Position numbers and translations under genes: made by a program. Below the pieces are notes generated by a model that was given only the letters and a program-made list of their open reading frames with translations, was not told where the DNA came from and made no database searches. This document shows, in pieces, positions 6,809 through 7,686 of a stretch of DNA of 7,686 nt (its first letter is position 1; each line of letters starts with the position of its first letter). Origin of the DNA: Actinomycetota bacterium (GTDB lineage Bacteria; Actinomycetota; Humimicrobiia; Humimicrobiales; Humimicrobiaceae); contig PWYO01000035.1 in the NCBI GenBank assembly GCA_003567835.1, positions 1 to 7,686 on the forward strand, given 5' to 3'.

Positions 6809-7686
6809 TTGCCTATATTCTAAAAAGATTGTATTTGATGGTTATGGTGATGCTGATTGTCTCCATTGCCGTTTTTTCCATTATGCATATCATTCCCGGA
6901 GACCCTGCCGAAATCATTGCCAGAGAACTGCATGGAGCAGAAGTTTCTGCCCAAACAATCGAATTGGTTCGGCAGAACCTGGGTTTGGAAAAAGCATTCC
7001 ATATCCAGTACCTCAACTGGCTGGGAGGCGTCTTTGAGGGGGATTTGGGTTTTTCTTTCCGTACAGGGCAGCCGGTTTACAATGAAATTTTGTCCAGATT
7101 GCCGGCCACTTTGCAGCTGGCTTTTGCCAGCATACTGATTTCCTTGATGATTTCTGTCCCTTTAGGCATATTTTCAGCACTAAAAAAAAATACGATTATC
7201 GATCATATCAGTATGTTTGCTGCCTTAACCGGAATCTCTATACCCAATTTTTGGCTTGGATTGCTCCTCATCCTGTTTTTCTCAGTTCATTTGGGCATAT
7301 TCCCGGTCTATGGCTATGGAAGCTTAGCCCATATTATGCTGCCTTCCATCACCCTGGGCACAGGCTTGGCAGCCATAACCACCCGCATGCTGAGGTCCAA
7401 TATGCTGGAAGAGCTTGGCAAAGACTATATCCGCACAGCCCAGGGTAAAGGTTTGGGGATAACCGGCATTGCCAGGCATGCTTCAAAAAATGCCCTTATA
7501 CCGGTGGTGACTGTTATTGGGCTTCAATTGGGAGCCCTCATTGAAGGGTCGGTGGTGGTGGAAGTCGTATTTGCCTGGCCGGGGATCGGGAGGTTGCTGG
7601 TGGATTCCATATTTGCCCGGGATTTTCCTGTCATCCAGGGCTGTATTTTAATCATTGCTGCAGGTTATGTAATCATTAATTTGCTG
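6805..7686 (+). CDS. NikB/DppB-like ABC transporter permease (3' partial)
   Basis: Open from the ATG at 6805 to the window edge: 294 residues, with only about 20 missing compared with the usual ~314. The ATGA overlap with the methyltransferase stop (6805-6808) and the lack of a clear ribosome binding site suggest coupled translation. The start is typical of the family: MIAYILKRL, then a first membrane helix (~9-30) ending in IIPGDPAE, then LVRQNLGL (55-61). Further hydrophobic helices lie near 100-125, 135-160, 179-197, 230-252 and 275-294. The ABC-contact (EAA) loop is EELGKDYIRTAQGKGL (202-217) continuing to KNALIPVV (228-235). FAWPGIGRLL (256-265) is another family block. It forms one half of the membrane channel that receives substrate from the NikA-like lipoprotein. 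A second permease (NikC-like) and ATPases would be expected to the right. Sequence alone cannot separate nickel from peptide permeases; the NikA-like neighbour favours metal uptake. Confidence 0.92.
   Translation, partial: MIAYILKRLYLMVMVMLIVSIAVFSIMHIIPGDPAEIIARELHGAEVSAQTIELVRQNLGLEKAFHIQYLNWLGGVFEGDLGFSFRTGQPVYNEILSRLPATLQLAFASILISLMISVPLGIFSALKKNTIIDHISMFAALTGISIPNFWLGLLLILFFSVHLGIFPVYGYGSLAHIMLPSITLGTGLAAITTRMLRSNMLEELGKDYIRTAQGKGLGITGIARHASKNALIPVVTVIGLQLGALIEGSVVVEVVFAWPGIGRLLVDSIFARDFPVIQGCILIIAAGYVIINLL

Noticed and set aside
1..7686. CRISPR array, tRNA or rRNA genes
   Set aside because: No regularly spaced repeats and no tRNA- or rRNA-like sequence were seen on either strand; the only notable direct repeat is the two-copy IS630 fragment.

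Overview
The window looks like chromosomal DNA from an anaerobic, probably Gram-positive (Clostridia/Peptococcaceae-like) bacterium. This rests on style only: moderate base composition, strong purine-rich ribosome binding sites, a lipoprotein-anchored solute-binding protein, a GspG-type pseudopilin and a NikA-like transport operon. No rRNA or other taxonomic marker is present, so the assignment is tentative.

Layout. (1) Positions 1-927 (+) hold the 3' part of a gene joining a GspG/type IV-like pseudopilin to a LamG/DUF1080-like beta-sandwich domain; its prepilin leader lies left of the window. (2) Positions 1041-2066 (+) hold a badly decayed IS630-family transposase. It is near full length, but its catalytic motifs are scattered over all three frames. 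(3) Positions 2557-3684 (-) hold an intact AAA_14/DUF4143 ATPase with a PD-(D/E)XK-like C-terminus. Its sigma70-type promoter overlaps a perfect inverted repeat and predicts an almost leaderless mRNA. A 49-bp copy of the IS630 3' end occurs on each side of this gene (2021-2069 and 3796-3844), so it sits inside transposon debris. (4) Positions 3845-4270 show no convincing gene. (5) From 4375 to the right edge lies a tightly packed (+) operon: a NikA-like lipoprotein, a SAM-dependent methyltransferase and a NikB/DppB-like permease that runs off the window.

How the genes relate. The right-hand operon is one functional unit. The lipoprotein should capture a metal complex or peptide-like ligand and the permease should form half of the membrane channel; the second permease and the ATPases presumably follow outside the window. 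The methyltransferase inserted between them overlaps the permease start by 4 bp. It is the most interesting element, since it suggests that the ligand, or something needed for its uptake, is methylated. The middle region is an accessory insertion zone separating the pseudopilin locus from the transport operon.
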